Assembly (NCBI GenBank): GCA_003157675.1 | Contig: PMKG01000413.1 | Span: 1 to 5,717, forward strand | Source of the DNA: Acidobacteriota bacterium | Lineage (GTDB): Bacteria > Acidobacteriota > Vicinamibacteria > Vicinamibacterales > Fen-181 | Reading direction: 5' to 3' | Length of the DNA: 5,717 bases | In this document: in pieces, positions 3,983 to 5,717 of the stretch | Numbering within the stretch: position 1 is the first letter of the stretch | How the letters are laid out: each line of letters opens with the position of its first letter | Made by a program: the position numbers and the translations under genes | The notes under the pieces: model-generated | What the model saw: only the letters and a program-made list of their open reading frames with translations | Told to the model about the DNA's origin: nothing | Database searches by the model: none

Positions 3983-5717
3983 ATGCTCGCACGCTGCTCG
4001 CGTCGATCGCTCGGCTACCTAGCCCTCGTCGTCGTCCCGCTGCTCGTCACCGCCGGCGTCATCGCGCAGGGCCGCGTGCAGGGAGATCGCTGTCTCGTGC
4101 CGGCCGCCATTCGTGACCCGATCCTGAACGAGGTATCGGGAGAGCAGGCGCTCGTGCACGTTCAGCTCCTCGCGGCCAACCGGGATCGGCAGGCCGAGGA
4201 GTACCAGAATCAGTTCTTCGAAACCACTTACCTCAGCGACATGGCGCGGCAGTACGGCCTGTCGGACGTGCGCGTCGACTTCTTTCCGACCGGCGACGTG
4301 TGGGACGGCGTCGAAGGCGACTTGTGGCTCGTCCAGCCGACCCGGGAGAAGATCGCGAGCCTGACGATGGTGCCGACCTCGCTCGCGCCGGGCAGCAGGA
4401 GCGCGGACGTCGAGACGGAGGTCGTCTACGTTGGCGCGGGCCGGGAACCGGATTACGCGGGCAAGGACGTCAAGGGGAAGATCGTGCTCGGCAGCGCGTC
4501 GGTCGGGTCGCTGGCGACCGTCGCGTGGCAGCACGGCGCGGCCGGCGTCCTCGGCACCAGCAGCCCGGGTGTGAACGCGCAGGCGCCCGGCGCCACGCTC
4601 GACCAGATCGGCTGGGACAGCGTCAGCGTGCCGGCCGACCAGAAGGGCTTCGGTTTCGCGCTGTCGCTGCGCCAGTTCCTGCGCCTGCGCGATCTCATCG
4701 ATCGTGGCCAGAAGGTCGTGATGCGCGCGCACGTCCTCAGCCGGACCTTTCCCGGGAAGATGAACGTGATCTCGGCTGCCATTCCGGGCACCGACCCGGC
4801 AGCGGGTGAAGTGCTGATGGTGGCGCACGCCTTCGAGACGATCGCGACGCCGGGCGCCAACGACAACTGCACTGGTACCGCCACGATCCTCGAAGTGGGC
4901 CGAACGCTCGCGCGGCTCATCAAGTCCGGCGAGCTGCCGCCGCCGCGGCGCACGATCCGGTTCCTGTGGGGGCCGGAGATCTCCGGCTCGACCGCCTACA
5001 TGTTCGCCCACTCCGAGTTGCAGGATCGGCTGCTCGCGGCCATCAACTTCGACATGACGGGCGCGAACACGAAGCTGACCGACACGTACTTGCGGATGAA
5101 GATGACGCCCGATTCGAGGCCGAGCTACCTGAACGACCTGGTGGCCAGCCTGCTGCAGCTCGTGGACCAGTCCGACATCCGCGCCGAGCAGGGCCTCGAC
5201 GCGCCGTTCAACTACCGGCTCTCGCCCGTGGCCGCCATCTCGTCCGGAAGCGACCACTCGGTGTTCATCGCCGGCGGCGTGCCCGCGATGCAGTTCAACT
5301 ACTGGCCCGACAACTTCTACCACAGCAGCGAGGACCGAGTGAACTACGTGGATCCGACCGAGCTCAAGCGCGTCGGGTTCATGGCGGCGTCGGCGTTCTA
5401 CTACCTGGCGACGGCCGGCCCGGAACAGGCGCGCGACCTGGCGTTCGAGTCGACCACCAACGGCGAAAGGTGGATCGCCGAGGTCACCCGCCTGTCGGCC
5501 CGGCTGCTCGGCCGCGACGCCGCACTGCTGTCGGAGCGGTACAAGGCCGCGCAGACCAAGGTGACCGGCGCGTACAATCGGGCGAGGGGCGCCGTCGAAT
5601 CGGTACAACGCCTGGCGCCGACGCCCGAGGTGACGACGACGGTGGCGCGGCTCGTGGGGACGCTCGACGCCTCCCGCGACGCGAATGTGAAACTCCTCGA
5701 GGGCCTCTACGCGGAGC
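3983..5717 (+). CDS. Secreted M28-family zinc metallopeptidase with PA domain (3' end outside window)
   Basis: 578 codons are visible with no stop before the edge. The N terminus MLARCSRRSLGYLALVVVPL with a hydrophobic core to about residue 27 and GVIA-QG near 28/29 is a Sec-type signal peptide, so the enzyme acts in the periplasm or outside. About residues 125-215 form a PA domain inserted before the catalytic part, with DVKGKIVLGS (162-171) and QHGAAGVLGTSS as its signatures. The catalytic M28 domain follows: MVAHAFE (279-285) with likely zinc ligand His282; PGANDNCTG (290-298) with bridging Asp294; FLWGPEISGS with catalytic or ligand Glu332; INFDMTG with ligand Asp357; SSGSDHSVF with Asp424-His425; and FYHSSED with ligand His447. 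All five expected metal ligands are present. Residues after about 480 are helical and Arg/Ala-rich. Family members are aminopeptidases or carboxypeptidases that trim peptides; specificity is not readable. The first motif is HAFE rather than the classical HxD, which I believe is usual in the subfamily having HLFEG-like motifs. Divergent from the exporter gene. Confidence 0.92.
   Translation, partial: MLARCSRRSLGYLALVVVPLLVTAGVIAQGRVQGDRCLVPAAIRDPILNEVSGEQALVHVQLLAANRDRQAEEYQNQFFETTYLSDMARQYGLSDVRVDFFPTGDVWDGVEGDLWLVQPTREKIASLTMVPTSLAPGSRSADVETEVVYVGAGREPDYAGKDVKGKIVLGSASVGSLATVAWQHGAAGVLGTSSPGVNAQAPGATLDQIGWDSVSVPADQKGFGFALSLRQFLRLRDLIDRGQKVVMRAHVLSRTFPGKMNVISAAIPGTDPAAGEVLMVAHAFETIATPGANDNCTGTATILEVGRTLARLIKSGELPPPRRTIRFLWGPEISGSTAYMFAHSELQDRLLAAINFDMTGANTKLTDTYLRMKMTPDSRPSYLNDLVASLLQLVDQSDIRAEQGLDAPFNYRLSPVAAISSGSDHSVFIAGGVPAMQFNYWPDNFYHSSEDRVNYVDPTELKRVGFMAASAFYYLATAGPEQARDLAFESTTNGERWIAEVTRLSARLLGRDAALLSERYKAAQTKVTGAYNRARGAVESVQRLAPTPEVTTTVARLVGTLDASRDANVKLLEGLYAE

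Noticed and set aside
4019..5608. Open frame of 529 codons on the minus strand opposite the M28 peptidase
   Set aside because: It is Arg/His/Gly/Val-rich with no domain resemblance, and lies exactly opposite a gene with complete M28 motifs, a signal peptide and a strong ribosome-binding site. Long antisense frames are expected at this GC content.

Overview
The window is GC-rich chromosomal DNA from a bacterium. It reads as an ordinary, densely coded housekeeping or accessory-metabolism region. I see no mobile element, CRISPR array, RNA gene or phage gene. The high GC, the spurious long open frames opposite every gene, the DinB-like protein and above all the secreted PA-domain M28 peptidase resemble Acidobacteriota (a Vicinamibacteria-like environmental genome). 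That placement is an impression from gene style, not a measured classification.

Layout from left to right: (1) 22-429, plus strand, a small DinB-like four-helix-bundle protein whose usual metal-binding histidines are mostly missing. (2) 481-1422, minus strand, an exported alpha/beta-hydrolase-like protein with a GYSWG nucleophile elbow, convergent with gene 1 across only 51 bases. (3) 1499-2833, minus strand, a 12-helix APC-superfamily amino acid permease. (4) 2839-3810, minus strand, a YedA-like EamA/DMT-family exporter. Genes 4, 3 and 2 are read in that order on the minus strand. Genes 4 and 3 are almost certainly translationally coupled, because the stop of gene 4 lies inside the ribosome-binding site of gene 3. 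Gene 2 follows after 76 bases and may have its own promoter. (5) 3811-3982, a 172-base divergent intergenic region with several short repeats. (6) 3983 to the right edge, plus strand, a secreted zinc M28 peptidase with a PA domain, preceded by a clear AAGGAG ribosome-binding site and running off the window.

The region as a whole suggests amino acid and peptide handling: an exported peptidase, divergent from a coupled pair of a DMT exporter and an amino acid permease. That link is inference from proximity, and no substrate can be read from the sequence. I found no convincing new biological system. The most useful leads are the family-unassigned exported hydrolase with a possible leaderless start, the degenerate DinB metal site, the variant M28 active-site motif and the repeat-rich divergent control region.
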